Shown here one piece after another: positions 1 through 5,421 of a stretch of 5,421 nt of DNA (positions are counted from its first letter, which is position 1; every line of letters begins with the position of its first letter). The position numbers and the translations under genes are program-made. The stretch lies in NCBI GenBank assembly GCA_000715635.1, contig KL569222.1, positions 4,285 through 9,705 on the forward strand, read 5' to 3'. The notes under the pieces were generated by a model. It was not told the origin of the DNA, ran no database searches, and saw only the letters and a list, made by a program, of their open reading frames with translations. Origin of the DNA: Streptomyces violaceus. Its GTDB lineage: Bacteria; Actinomycetota; Actinomycetes; Streptomycetales; Streptomycetaceae.

Positions 1-8
1 CCCCGGGG

Positions 9-1187
9 TCAGCGCAGCGCGGCTGCCATTCTCCGTACCGCTTCCGTGATCACCTCGGACGAGGCCGCCAGGTTGAGGCGGACGTGCCCGGCGCCGCCGG
101 TGCCGAAGGGCAGGCCGGAGTTGAGGGCCACGCGGCCGCGGTGCAGGAAGACGTCCGCCGGGTCGTCGCCGAGGCCGAGCGCGCGGCAGTCGAGCCAGGC
201 GAGGTAGGTGGCGTCGCCCGGGCGGTAGCGGATCGCGGGCAGGTGCTCGGCCAGCAGGTCCGCGAGCAAGCGCCGGTTGGTCTCGAGGCCGCCCAGCAGG
301 GCGTCCAGCCAGGCGCCGCCGTCGCGCAGGGCGGCGGTGTGGGCGATGATGCCGACGTGGCTGGGGCCGTGCCCGACCTCCTCGGGCATGCGCGCCAGGT
401 CGGCGGCGGCCGCGGGCCCGGCGATCGCGAGGGCGGCCTTGAGTCCGGCGAGGTTCCAGGCCTTCGAGGCCGACATCAGCGACAGGCCGCGCTCGGCGCC
501 CGGCACGCTCAGGTACGGCACGAAGTCCGTGCCCCCGACCACGAGCGGCGCGTGGATCTCGTCGGCGACGACCCGCACGCCGTACCGCTCGGCGAGCGCG
601 GCGACGGCGGACAGTTCCTCCGCCGTGTGGACGGCGCCGGTCGGGTTGTGGGGGCTGCACAGCAGGTAGGCGGCCCGGCCCCCGGCCGCGACGACCTGCC
701 GGAACGTCTCCTCCAGGACACCGAGGTCGATGCGCCCGTCCGCCCCGAGCGGGGCCTCCACCACGCGCCGGTCCATGTGCGCGACGAACTGGAAGAACGG
801 CGGGTACACCGGCGGGTTCACGACCACCGCGTCCCCGTGCCCGGTGACCAGCTCGATCATCTCGACGACGCCCAGCATGACGTCGGGCACGATCGCGGTG
901 CGCTCCACGGCGAGCCCGTCCCAGTTCCACCGCTTCTCGGCGAAGGCGGCCAGTGCCTCCGCGTAGGCCGTGCCGGCGGGGTAGCCGGTGTCCCCCAGGT
1001 CGAGGGCGTCGGTGACGGCCCGCACGACGGGCTCGGCGAGCGGCACGTCCATCTCCGCCACCCACAGGGGCAGCACGTCCTCGGGGTAGGTCCGCCACTT
1101 CATGCTCGTGCGGCGGCGGAGGCGGTCGAGCGTGAGGGCTTCCAGGGGATTCGGTTCACCGGACGTCTCGTGCGGGATCCTGGTCAT
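9..1187 (-). CDS. MalY/PatB family PLP-dependent aminotransferase (probable cystathionine beta-lyase / C-S lyase)
   Basis: Complete 392-residue fold-type I PLP enzyme, the usual length for MalY/PatB proteins. These cytosolic enzymes cleave C-S bonds of cystathionine or cysteine conjugates, giving a thiol, pyruvate and ammonia. Seen in the protein: the N-terminal [11 protein letters not shown] block typical of the family (residues 39-49), [12 protein letters not shown] (68-79), the CSPHNPTG block with the cofactor-contacting Asn181, ADEIH with the Asp209 that pairs with the pyridine nitrogen, [10 protein letters not shown] with the PLP lysine Lys242, and the C-terminal HVRLNLA with carboxylate-binding Arg370. 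The ATG at 1187 was chosen because it leaves a normal-length N-terminus. The frame stays open far upstream, but that part is antisense shadow of the next gene. No Shine-Dalgarno sequence precedes the ATG, and a TATCGT element ends 6 bases before it, so the mRNA is probably leaderless. The exact substrate (cystathionine beta-lyase versus another C-S lyase) cannot be told from sequence. Confidence 0.93.
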   Translation of the reverse strand: MTRIPHETSGEPNPLEALTLDRLRRRTSMKWRTYPEDVLPLWVAEMDVPLAEPVVRAVTDALDLGDTGYPAGTAYAEALAAFAEKRWNWDGLAVERTAIVPDVMLGVVEMIELVTGHGDAVVVNPPVYPPFFQFVAHMDRRVVEAPLGADGRIDLGVLEETFRQVVAAGGRAAYLLCSPHNPTGAVHTAEELSAVAALAERYGVRVVADEIHAPLVVGGTDFVPYLSVPGAERGLSLMSASKAWNLAGLKAALAIAGPAAAADLARMPEEVGHGPSHVGIIAHTAALRDGGAWLDALLGGLETNRRLLADLLAEHLPAIRYRPGDATYLAWLDCRALGLGDDPADVFLHRGRVALNSGLPFGTGGAGHVRLNLAASSEVITEAVRRMAAALR

Positions 1188-1193
1188 GGGCAC

Positions 1194-1222
1194 ACGATAG
1201 GGGGCTGTGCGGTGAGCGGGAA
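1194..1222 (-). promoter_or_regulatory. Candidate leaderless promoter of the C-S lyase gene
   Basis: Read on the minus strand, TTCCCG (1222-1217), a 17-base spacer and TATCGT (1199-1194) resemble a housekeeping sigma promoter of the TTGACN / TANNNT type. The -10 element ends 6 bases before the ATG at 1187, so transcription would begin at or next to the start codon. That fits the missing ribosome binding site. The -35 match is weak. The element overlaps the ribosome binding site and GTG start of the divergent DUF3800 gene. Inferred from motif and spacing only. Confidence 0.45.
1199..1204 (+). promoter_or_regulatory. Ribosome binding site of the DUF3800 gene
   Basis: AGGGGG lies 7 bases before the GTG at 1212 and decides that start over the in-frame GTG at 1236, where the protein would lose only eight poorly conserved-looking residues. 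The site lies inside the 24-base gap between the two divergent start codons. Confidence 0.5.
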
Positions 1223-2225
1223 TCTTGCGGACCGGGTGCGGGGAGGGCCGGCGGGCCCGTTCCTGGAGATCGCCTGCGACGAGTCGGGGTCGGACGGCGA
1301 GAACCTCACCGGCGGGAACACGGACGTGTTCGCGCACGCCAGTGTCTCGCTGTCCGAGGCGTCGGCCGCGGCGGCCGTGCGGGAGATCCGGGACCGGATC
1401 CGTTCGCCTGCGGAGGAGTACAAGGCGAACCACCTGCTGCGGGAGAAGCACCGCGCGGTGCTGGAGTGGCTGCTCGTGCCTCAGGGGCCGATGCACGGGC
1501 GGGCGCGGGTGCATCTCATGGAGAAGACGTTCTTCGTGGTGGACCGGGCGGTCGGCCTGCTGCTGGGCGACCCGGCCGCGGCCGTCGTCCTGTTCCGCGG
1601 GGGACGCCGGACCTTCGGGGAGGAGGGCTGGCGGGCGTTCCTGGAGGCGGCCAACCAATTGCTGCGGGTCCGCAACAACGGAGAGCCGGGCGCCCCCGTC
1701 GAGGGGTTCTACGACACGGTCGACGCCCTGCGGCAGGCGCATCCGCGTACCGACGCGGGGAGGGTCCTGGCCCGGCTCGCGGGGACCCGGTCCCGCGCGG
1801 TGTCCTATCGGGCGGACTTCCTGGACGGACCGCCCCTGATCCCGGTGCTCAACCCGCTGCTCCCAGCGATCGTGCGGACGGCCGCGCTCTGGAGCGGGGA
1901 CGGGCGCAAGGTCCGTCTGGTGCACGACCGGCAGAACATGCTGACGCCCGACCGCATCGCGTGGATCGAGGAGGCGGCCCGGCGGGCGGGGGCCGGCCTG
2001 GCCGGGCTGCGGCTCGTCGTCGCGCGCGAGGACGCGCGGGTGCAGGTGGCGGACTTCCTGGCCGGGATCGCCCGCAAGATCGCCTCCGACGAGCTGAACG
2101 GACGCGGGGACCCCGCGCTCACCGCCCTGCTGCGGCCCTACGTCGATCCGGCCTCGGTGTGGGGTGACACCCGCAGCCTGGCCCTGCTCGCCGCCCCGGC
2201 CGCTCCGGTCACCGGCCGGCGGTGA
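1212..2225 (+). CDS. DUF3800-domain protein, function unknown
   Basis: Protein of 337 residues. Seen: an N-terminal beta-strand and acidic turn [11 protein letters not shown] (residues 17-27, with Asp23-Glu24), the block YKANHLL (70-76), VHDRQN with Asp239, an acidic segment around Asp274, and [10 protein letters not shown] with Gln278 and Asp281. The combination of an N-terminal DES motif and a C-terminal HD..N and QxAD block is the pattern I associate with DUF3800, a family with conserved acidic residues and a proposed RNase H-like fold. The biochemical role is not established. No signal peptide or membrane segment is visible, so it is probably cytosolic. It is transcribed away from the C-S lyase gene with only 24 bases between starts, so its promoter should lie inside the lyase coding region; I could not pick one out. 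Related Streptomyces proteins are, from memory, sometimes labelled SIR2-type deacetylases, but I see no sirtuin motif to support that. The family call is by motif recognition, not by a profile search. Confidence 0.82.
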   Translation: MSGNLADRVRGGPAGPFLEIACDESGSDGENLTGGNTDVFAHASVSLSEASAAAAVREIRDRIRSPAEEYKANHLLREKHRAVLEWLLVPQGPMHGRARVHLMEKTFFVVDRAVGLLLGDPAAAVVLFRGGRRTFGEEGWRAFLEAANQLLRVRNNGEPGAPVEGFYDTVDALRQAHPRTDAGRVLARLAGTRSRAVSYRADFLDGPPLIPVLNPLLPAIVRTAALWSGDGRKVRLVHDRQNMLTPDRIAWIEEAARRAGAGLAGLRLVVAREDARVQVADFLAGIARKIASDELNGRGDPALTALLRPYVDPASVWGDTRSLALLAAPAAPVTGRR

Positions 2226-2232
2226 AGAGATC

Positions 2233-2251
2233 CCGCGCGCACTGAACGCGG
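2233..2251 (+). terminator. Weak GC-rich hairpin after the DUF3800 gene
   Basis: CCGCG (2233-2237) and CGCGG (2247-2251) can pair around a 9-base loop starting 8 bases after the DUF3800 stop codon. There is no T-run after it, so it could be a U-less actinobacterial terminator or chance in GC-rich DNA. Confidence 0.25.
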
Positions 2252-2290
2252 CACGGCTCCGCTCCGTATGGAGAACAGGGCGCTCAACTC

Positions 2291-2297
2291 AAGGAGG
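2291..2297 (+). promoter_or_regulatory. Strong Shine-Dalgarno sequence with no ordinary partner start
   Basis: AAGGAGG is a near-perfect anti-16S match but lies 45 bases before the protease ATG. The only start at normal linear spacing is GTG 2306, whose frame is a shadow of the protease frame. Bases 2302-2319 form a perfect hairpin; when folded, that hairpin places the site next to the ATG at 2320 of a short leader ORF. Confidence 0.5.
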
Positions 2298-2301
2298 GCC
2301 C

Positions 2302-2319
2302 CGCGGTGTTCGCACCGCG
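2302..2319 (+). promoter_or_regulatory. Perfect 7-bp hairpin with TTCG loop in the protease leader
   Basis: CGCGGTG (2302-2308) pairs perfectly with CACCGCG (2313-2319) around a TTCG tetraloop. It sits between a strong Shine-Dalgarno sequence and the ATG at 2320, and would also bury the GTG at 2306. It could stabilise the mRNA or shape translation initiation; a factor-independent terminator is less likely because no T-run follows. Confidence 0.6.
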
Positions 2320-2346
2320 ATGTTCGGGTTCGGGAGCCATGCATGA
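2320..2346 (+). CDS. Possible 8-codon leader ORF overlapping the protease start
   Basis: ATG at 2320 encodes MFGFGSHA and stops with TGA at 2344-2346, which overlaps the protease ATG (2343-2345) in the classic ATGA arrangement of translational coupling. A strong AAGGAGG lies 22 bases upstream, and the intervening hairpin would shorten that distance to 4 unpaired bases. So short an ORF cannot be told from chance by its composition; support comes only from how the signals are arranged. Confidence 0.3.
   Translation: MFGFGSHA
2332..2336 (+). promoter_or_regulatory. Ribosome binding site of the S1 protease gene
   Basis: GGGAG lies 6 bases before the ATG at 2343 and supports that start over the in-frame ATG at 2268. 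The 25 extra residues from 2268 would place a charged extension in front of an otherwise normal signal peptide. Confidence 0.6.
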
Positions 2347-3677
2347 GGCACGCACGACGACGGGTCGTCCGGCGAGTGACACAGCTGGCGGCCGTCGGCG
2401 GACTCCTCCTCGGAGGAACGATGGTCACCAGCGCTGTGGCGAGCGAGCCCCCCGACCCATCCGTGGGCGTCCCCTACTCGGCGAAGCCGGGCACGGGCAT
2501 GGGCACCGACCTCGTGTCCCGGCTCGGGACCTCCCGCACGGCGGGCAGCTGGGTCGACTCGTCCGGGCGGCCGGTCGTCGCGGTCACCGACGAGGAGGCG
2601 GCCGCCGAGGTCAAGAGGGCCGGTGCGCAGGCGAAGATGGTGGCCCACAGCATGAGCGACCTCAAGTCCGCGACGTCGACGCTGCGTTCGGCGCCGCGGG
2701 TGTCCGGGACCTCCTGGTCCCTGGACTACCAGAGCAACCAGGTGGTGGTACGGGGCGACAGCACGGTCTCCTCCTCCGACTGGTCCCGGATGACCGAGGT
2801 CGCGGAGGGCATCGGCGGCTTCGTGCGCATGGAGCGCACCGAGGGCAGGTTCACGACGCGGATCAACGGCGCGGAGCCGATCCTGTCGACCGCCGGGCGC
2901 TGTTCGGCGGGCTTCAACGTGACCGACGGGACGACCGACTACATCCTCACGGCGGGGCACTGCGGCCCCGACGGTTCCGTCTGGTTCTCCGACGACCGCG
3001 GCCGCGACCAGGTCGGCACGTCGCTGAAGGGGAGCTTTCCCGGCGACGACTACTCCCTGGTGAAGTACGACAGCGGTCGTGCGGGCAAGGGCGCGGAGGT
3101 CGTGGCGGTCGGCGAGGGCGAGGGTGTGCGGATCACGGGCGTGGCCGATGCCGAGGTCGGGGAGAAGATCTTCCGCAGCGGCAGCACCAGCGGGCTGCGC
3201 GAGGGTGAGGTGACCGCGCTGAACGCGACGGTCAACTACCCCGAGGGCACGGTCACCGGGCTGATCGAGACGAACGTGTGCGCCGAGCCGGGCGACAGCG
3301 GTGGCCCGATGTTCGCCGACGGCATCGCGCTGGGCGTGACCTCGGGCGGCAGCGGAGACTGCGCTGCGGGCGGTACGACGTTCTTCCAGCCGGTGACGAA
3401 GGCGCTGACCGAGCTGGGAGTCAAGCTGATCGTGGCCAAGCAGGCCGGTGGTGCCGCGCCGGCGCCGTCCCAGGGCGCCGCCTCGCCGGGCTCGTCGGCG
3501 CCGGTGACGGGCGAGGACGTGTCGGGCCTGCTGACCCGCGTCACCGACCCGCGCAACGTCGGCCCCGGCCTGCTGGTCATCGCGGGCAGCCTCCTCGCCC
3601 TGGTGGCGACCCGCTGGATCCGCACGGAGCAGGACCGCAAGGCGTATCGGCAGTACTACTCGGCCACTTGGGGGTGA
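2343..3677 (+). CDS. Secreted S1 (alpha-lytic/streptogrisin-type) serine protease with pro-region and C-terminal membrane anchor
   Basis: Protein of 444 residues. Residues 1-34 form a signal peptide: an Arg-rich n-region, a Leu/Gly/Ala core, and a likely cleavage after AVAS or just before it. Residues about 35-173 are a pro-region of the alpha-lytic protease type, which in this family acts as a folding chaperone and inhibitor and is then cut off. The catalytic domain begins near Ile174. It carries the triad His206 (TAGHC), Asp236 (GDDYSLV) and Ser319 (EPGDSGGP), plus the cysteine pairs Cys187-Cys207 and Cys313-Cys340 expected as disulfides. After about residue 365 comes an Ala/Pro/Ser/Gly linker, then a hydrophobic helix at about 407-424, followed by a basic and aromatic tail (RTEQDRKAYRQYYSATWG). 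This suggests a cell-surface enzyme held in the membrane with the catalytic domain outside. Substrate preference is not predictable here. Expression may be shaped by the hairpin and leader ORF upstream. No promoter stands out in the 117-base gap. Confidence 0.95.
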   Translation: MRHARRRVVRRVTQLAAVGGLLLGGTMVTSAVASEPPDPSVGVPYSAKPGTGMGTDLVSRLGTSRTAGSWVDSSGRPVVAVTDEEAAAEVKRAGAQAKMVAHSMSDLKSATSTLRSAPRVSGTSWSLDYQSNQVVVRGDSTVSSSDWSRMTEVAEGIGGFVRMERTEGRFTTRINGAEPILSTAGRCSAGFNVTDGTTDYILTAGHCGPDGSVWFSDDRGRDQVGTSLKGSFPGDDYSLVKYDSGRAGKGAEVVAVGEGEGVRITGVADAEVGEKIFRSGSTSGLREGEVTALNATVNYPEGTVTGLIETNVCAEPGDSGGPMFADGIALGVTSGGSGDCAAGGTTFFQPVTKALTELGVKLIVAKQAGGAAPAPSQGAASPGSSAPVTGEDVSGLLTRVTDPRNVGPGLLVIAGSLLALVATRWIRTEQDRKAYRQYYSATWG

Positions 3678-3688
3678 CCGCGGTCCGC

Positions 3689-3717
3689 GGGAGGGGGCGT
3701 CGGCGAGTGTCCCTCTC
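3689..3717. terminator. Candidate bidirectional hairpin between convergent genes
   Basis: GGGAGGGG (3689-3696) can pair with TCCCTCTC (3710-3717) as an 8-bp stem with two G-T pairs and a 13-base loop. It lies in the 38-base gap between the protease stop and the transporter stop and reaches into the transporter stop codon. No T-run follows in either direction. A 10-base perfect palindrome, GACCGCGGTC (3676-3685), sits just before it, overlapping the protease stop codon. Confidence 0.4.
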
Positions 3718-4575
3718 AGCCCAGTGTGAGCAGCACTGTCGCAACTCCCGCTCCCAGCAGCCCCATCGTCTGGTTGCGACTGATCCGTTCGTGCAGGAGG
3801 GCCACGCCGAGGATGACGGGCAGGGCCGGGTGGAGGGAGGCGAGGACGACGGCGACGGCCAGCAACTGCCGCTGGGCAGCGAGCAGATACAGCACGAGGC
3901 CGAGGGCCGCCCCGGCCCCGATGAGGAGGGCCTGCACGCAGCGGACAGGCGGCAGCTTCAGCCTGCGGGCATGGCGTGCGGCGTCCGGCAGGAGGACGAG
4001 GACTGCGGAGACACGGCCCGCGGCGACGGGCCACAGCCCCCTTCCCGGGCCGGCCTGCCCCAGGGCGAGGTACTGCACGGCCACGCCCGCGCTGGCGAGC
4101 AGTCCGTCCGCCGCCCCCTTTCCCGCACCGGCCGCGCCTCCGCTGACGAACGACAGCGCGGGTACCGTCAGGGCGATGCCGAGCCAGGCCAGGGCGCCCG
4201 GGCGGTCACCGAGGACGAGCACCCCGCACAGCACCGACAGCGCGACGCCGGTGACGGCGCTCACGGGCACCACGACACTCATCGCGCCCGTGCTCAGCCC
4301 GCGGTTGAGGAACCGCATGGCGACGCCGCTGCCGACGCCGGACAGGGCGCCCCACAGCAGGTCGGTGGAGTCGACGGCGGCGGGCATGAGGAGCACGGCG
4401 GCGCAGGCGAGCAGCAGCCCGCCCACTGGCCGAAGAAGGTGACGGCGGTGTGGTGGATATGCCGGGACAGCAAGCCGCCGGCGATGGGGGCACCGCCCGG
4501 CTCGAGCGAAGTCGAGAGCTGGGGGACGACGATGCCGTAGCAAACGGCCGAGGCAAGTGCGAGAAGGGCACCCAT
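3716..4575 (-). pseudogene. EamA/DMT-family membrane transporter, apparently broken by a repeat insertion and a frameshift
   Basis: The two halves of one drug/metabolite-type transporter lie in different frames. From ATG 4575 the frame reads MGALLALASAVCYGIV, then about 15 unexpected residues, then AGGLLSRHIHHTAVTFFGQ. After position 4426 the family-like sequence continues in the other frame as GGLLLACAAVLLMPAA, through many hydrophobic helices, to ALLHERISRNQ and a final LLGAGVATVLLTLG at the stop. Restoring one base between 4426 and 4425 (for example CAG-CTG-GGC) gives a continuous protein of about 286 residues, close to normal for EamA proteins, which have ten membrane helices and export or import small metabolites. 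In the unrepaired frame of 4575, translation stops after 93 residues. The insert VPQLSTSLEPGGAPI replaces what in relatives is, from memory, a short DF, and comes from a palindromic repeat. A shorter product could start at GTG 4426. If the missing base is a sequencing error, the gene would be intact apart from the insert. No good ribosome binding site precedes the ATG. Confidence 0.8.
4485..4527. repeat. Streptomyces-type palindromic repeat inserted in a coding region
   Basis: The core CTCGAGCGAAGTCGAGAGC (4501-4519) folds as CTCGA / TCGAG around GCGAAG. With a two-base bulge the stem continues: GG (4499-4500) pairs with CT (4519-4520, one G-T pair) and CCC (4496-4498) with GGG (4521-4523). 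GGGGG runs lie at both outer ends. From memory, very similar sequences recur many times in Streptomyces chromosomes, usually between genes, and leave peptides such as SSEVESWG or QLSTSLEPGG in over-called proteins; both peptides occur here. No second copy is present in this window. I could not verify copy number. Confidence 0.65.
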
Positions 4576-4620
4576 TCGATCAGGGGTGCCCCGGGACGAG
4601 GGTCCGATGCGTCAGCGGAC

Positions 4621-4803
4621 CTATGGTGCACAGGCCGCCGGCACGGACTGCGGGGCCGCGGCGGCCCACTCCAGGACGAGCCGCCGGTACTCCTCACGCT
4701 GCTCGACGCTCAGTGTCCCGCCCGACCGGCGCCACAGGGCCCGGATCTCCTCGTTGACCTCGTCAGCCGATCGCTCGGATGAGGATTCAACAGTGGTGGA
4801 CAT
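4621..4803 (-). CDS. Small conserved-type protein, 60 residues, function unknown
   Basis: From ATG 4803 the protein has 60 residues: a Ser/Thr-rich start, then a charged, helix-forming segment (residues 13-50, with DEVNEEIRALWRRSGG and LSVEQREEYRRLVLEWAAAA), then a short tail. It has no signal peptide, membrane helix or cysteine motif. The sequence style is familiar from small uncharacterised actinobacterial proteins, but I do not know a function. Start choice is uncertain. GTG 4887 in the same frame has a well-placed GGGAG and would give 88 residues. However, codons between 4887 and 4804 have many A or T third positions (ACT, AAT, TTG, TCA, CTT), unlike the rest of the gene, and a TATGCT element ends 7 bases before ATG 4803, which suggests a leaderless start. 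The stop lies 45 bases before the transporter ATG, so the two could be co-transcribed. Confidence 0.72.
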   Translation of the reverse strand: MSTTVESSSERSADEVNEEIRALWRRSGGTLSVEQREEYRRLVLEWAAAAPQSVPAACAP

Positions 4804-4810
4804 GATGTGA

Positions 4811-4816
4811 AGCATA
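4811..4816 (-). promoter_or_regulatory. Candidate -10 element of a leaderless promoter for the 60-residue ORF
   Basis: TATGCT on the minus strand matches TANNNT and ends 7 bases before ATG 4803, placing the transcription start at the codon. The stretch 4804-4915 is visibly richer in A and T than its surroundings, as promoter regions in high-GC actinobacteria often are. No convincing -35 hexamer lies at 17 or 18 bases (CATCGC or ACATCG), so the call is tentative. Confidence 0.4.
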
Positions 4817-4915
4817 CGGTCCCGGACGTGAAGGCGATGTGAGTAATCACGAGCCAAACGGACATTCCGGACAGTGTTGCTGATCACGTCCATCTCCCGG
4901 TAAACGTGAGGCTGT

Positions 4916-5421
4916 TCACGCTTCGGCCGATCCCAGGACCAGCACCTTGATAGCCAGCACGGCCGCGCCACGCGCCCAGTCGTGAAAATCGGACACCTTC
5001 GTCTCGAGGTCGACCGGGGTGGCCAGGGGATGCCGGTTGTCGCGGATGGCCTCCTCGACCGTCTTGCCCGCCACATCCATCAGCCCGACCCCCTCCCCCG
5101 CGAGCAGGATCCTCTGCGGCATCACGAAGTTGGAGATCTGGGCGACGAGCGTGCCCAGCGCGCGTGCGGCCTCACCGATGACCCGGGCGGGCATCCGGTC
5201 CCCGGCGGCGGCCAGCGCGAGGATCTCCTCGTAGGTCCGGTCGCGGCCGGTGGCGGCCTGGACCTGGTAGCGGATGTTGGGGATGGTCAGCAGCGAGACG
5301 GCGCTGCCGCGCCGGCCGTCCGGGGTGAGCGGGCCGCTGGGGTCCACGATCCAGTGACGTCCGAAGCCGCGGTCCTCCTCGGCACAGGACACCCGCTTGC
5401 CGCCCAGGACGAGCCCGTAGC
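4916..5421 (-). CDS. ROK-family transcriptional regulator, C-terminal part (runs off the window)
   Basis: The last 167 residues before the TGA at 4916-4918; the N-terminus, including any winged-helix DNA-binding domain, lies beyond base 5421. Seen: YGLVLGGKRV (visible residues 1-10, the GxG-type phosphate/sugar-loop region), then RGFGRHWIVDPSGPLTPDGRRGSA (17-40), a helical region with SLLTIPNI, the NFVMPQRILLAGEGVGL strand-turn (98-113) matching the N-x-x-x-P-x-x-I-x-x-G-G block of ROK proteins, and the final WARGAAVLAIKVLV (148-161). ROK proteins are sugar kinases or sugar-responsive repressors. This one is more likely a regulator, because the usual CxCGxxGCxE zinc-binding loop reads TPDGRRGSAVS: all three cysteines and the glutamate are missing, while the nearby histidine is kept. 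Its target genes and ligand are unknown. The stop is 112 bases upstream of the ATG of the small ORF on the same strand. Confidence 0.88.
   Translation of the reverse strand, partial: YGLVLGGKRVSCAEEDRGFGRHWIVDPSGPLTPDGRRGSAVSLLTIPNIRYQVQAATGRDRTYEEILALAAAGDRMPARVIGEAARALGTLVAQISNFVMPQRILLAGEGVGLMDVAGKTVEEAIRDNRHPLATPVDLETKVSDFHDWARGAAVLAIKVLVLGSAEA

Noticed and set aside
9..1925. 638-residue minus-strand open frame spanning the lyase and most of the DUF3800 gene
   Set aside because: Only the last 392 residues match a real family; the first 246 are antisense to the DUF3800 gene, with the low-complexity Arg/Pro-rich composition typical of shadow frames in GC-rich DNA.
2242..2272. CTGAAC and TATGGA as a promoter for the protease gene
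   Set aside because: The spacer is 19 bases and the -10 lacks the conserved final T, so the match is too weak to call.
2306..3208. 300-residue plus-strand frame from GTG 2306, which has AAGGAGG at ideal linear spacing
   Set aside because: It runs over the protease in another frame, is Arg/Gly-rich with no motif, and its GTG would be buried in the 2302-2319 hairpin. Short initiation there cannot be excluded.
3596..3720. Sortase anchoring of the protease through APVTG
   Set aside because: The motif is only partly LPxTG-like, lies about 16 residues before the helix, and the tail after the helix is longer than usual for sortase substrates; simple membrane anchoring fits better.
2289..4034. 581-residue minus-strand open frame antisense to the protease
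   Set aside because: Composition is Arg/Gly/Ala/His-rich with no recognisable motif, and the opposite strand carries a protease with its full catalytic triad.
4206..4697. 163-residue minus-strand frame across the small ORF and transporter start
   Set aside because: It is out of frame with both the 60-residue ORF and the recognisable transporter halves, and is Arg/Pro/Ser-rich.
4901..4920. Minus-strand hairpin CGTGA-ACAGCC-TCACG followed by TTTA at the ROK stop codon, as a terminator
   Set aside because: The stem is only 5 bp, overlaps the stop codon and has a very short T-run; I would not call it without comparative support.

Overview
The window is very GC-rich, with strong G/C bias at third codon positions, GTG and ATG starts and long antisense shadow reading frames. 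Its protein families (streptogrisin-like protease, ROK regulator, DUF3800 protein, short conserved Streptomyces-type ORF) and a repeat resembling a common Streptomyces intergenic palindrome all point to Streptomyces or a close relative. No RNA gene, CRISPR array, phage gene or transposase is visible.

Layout. Positions 9-1187 (minus) encode a complete MalY/PatB-type PLP-dependent C-S lyase. Diverging from it, with only 24 bases between the starts, 1212-2225 (plus) encodes a DUF3800-domain protein. After a 117-base leader region, 2343-3677 (plus) encodes a secreted S1 (alpha-lytic/streptogrisin) serine protease. It has a pro-region and, unlike classical soluble streptogrisins, a C-terminal transmembrane anchor. 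Convergent with it, 3716-4575 (minus) is an EamA/DMT-type transporter gene that looks broken: a palindromic repeat adds about 15 codons to the first membrane helix, and a one-base frameshift follows shortly after. Upstream of it on the same strand lie a small 60-residue conserved-type ORF (4621-4803) and the C-terminal 167 residues of a ROK-family transcriptional regulator (4916 to beyond the window edge).

How the genes relate. The set looks like ordinary chromosomal gene order rather than one pathway. I see no convincing defence system or biosynthetic cluster. The ROK gene, small ORF and transporter run in the same direction, but the small ORF appears to have its own leaderless promoter, so they need not form one operon. 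The lyase and DUF3800 gene share a very compact divergent start region, in which the proposed lyase promoter overlaps the DUF3800 start codon.

The points most worth a second look are four. First, the repeat insertion plus frameshift in the transporter. Second, the protease leader, where a strong Shine-Dalgarno sequence, a perfect hairpin, an 8-codon ORF and an ATGA overlap with the protease start line up. Third, the membrane-anchored protease architecture. Fourth, the loss of the zinc-binding cysteines in the ROK protein.
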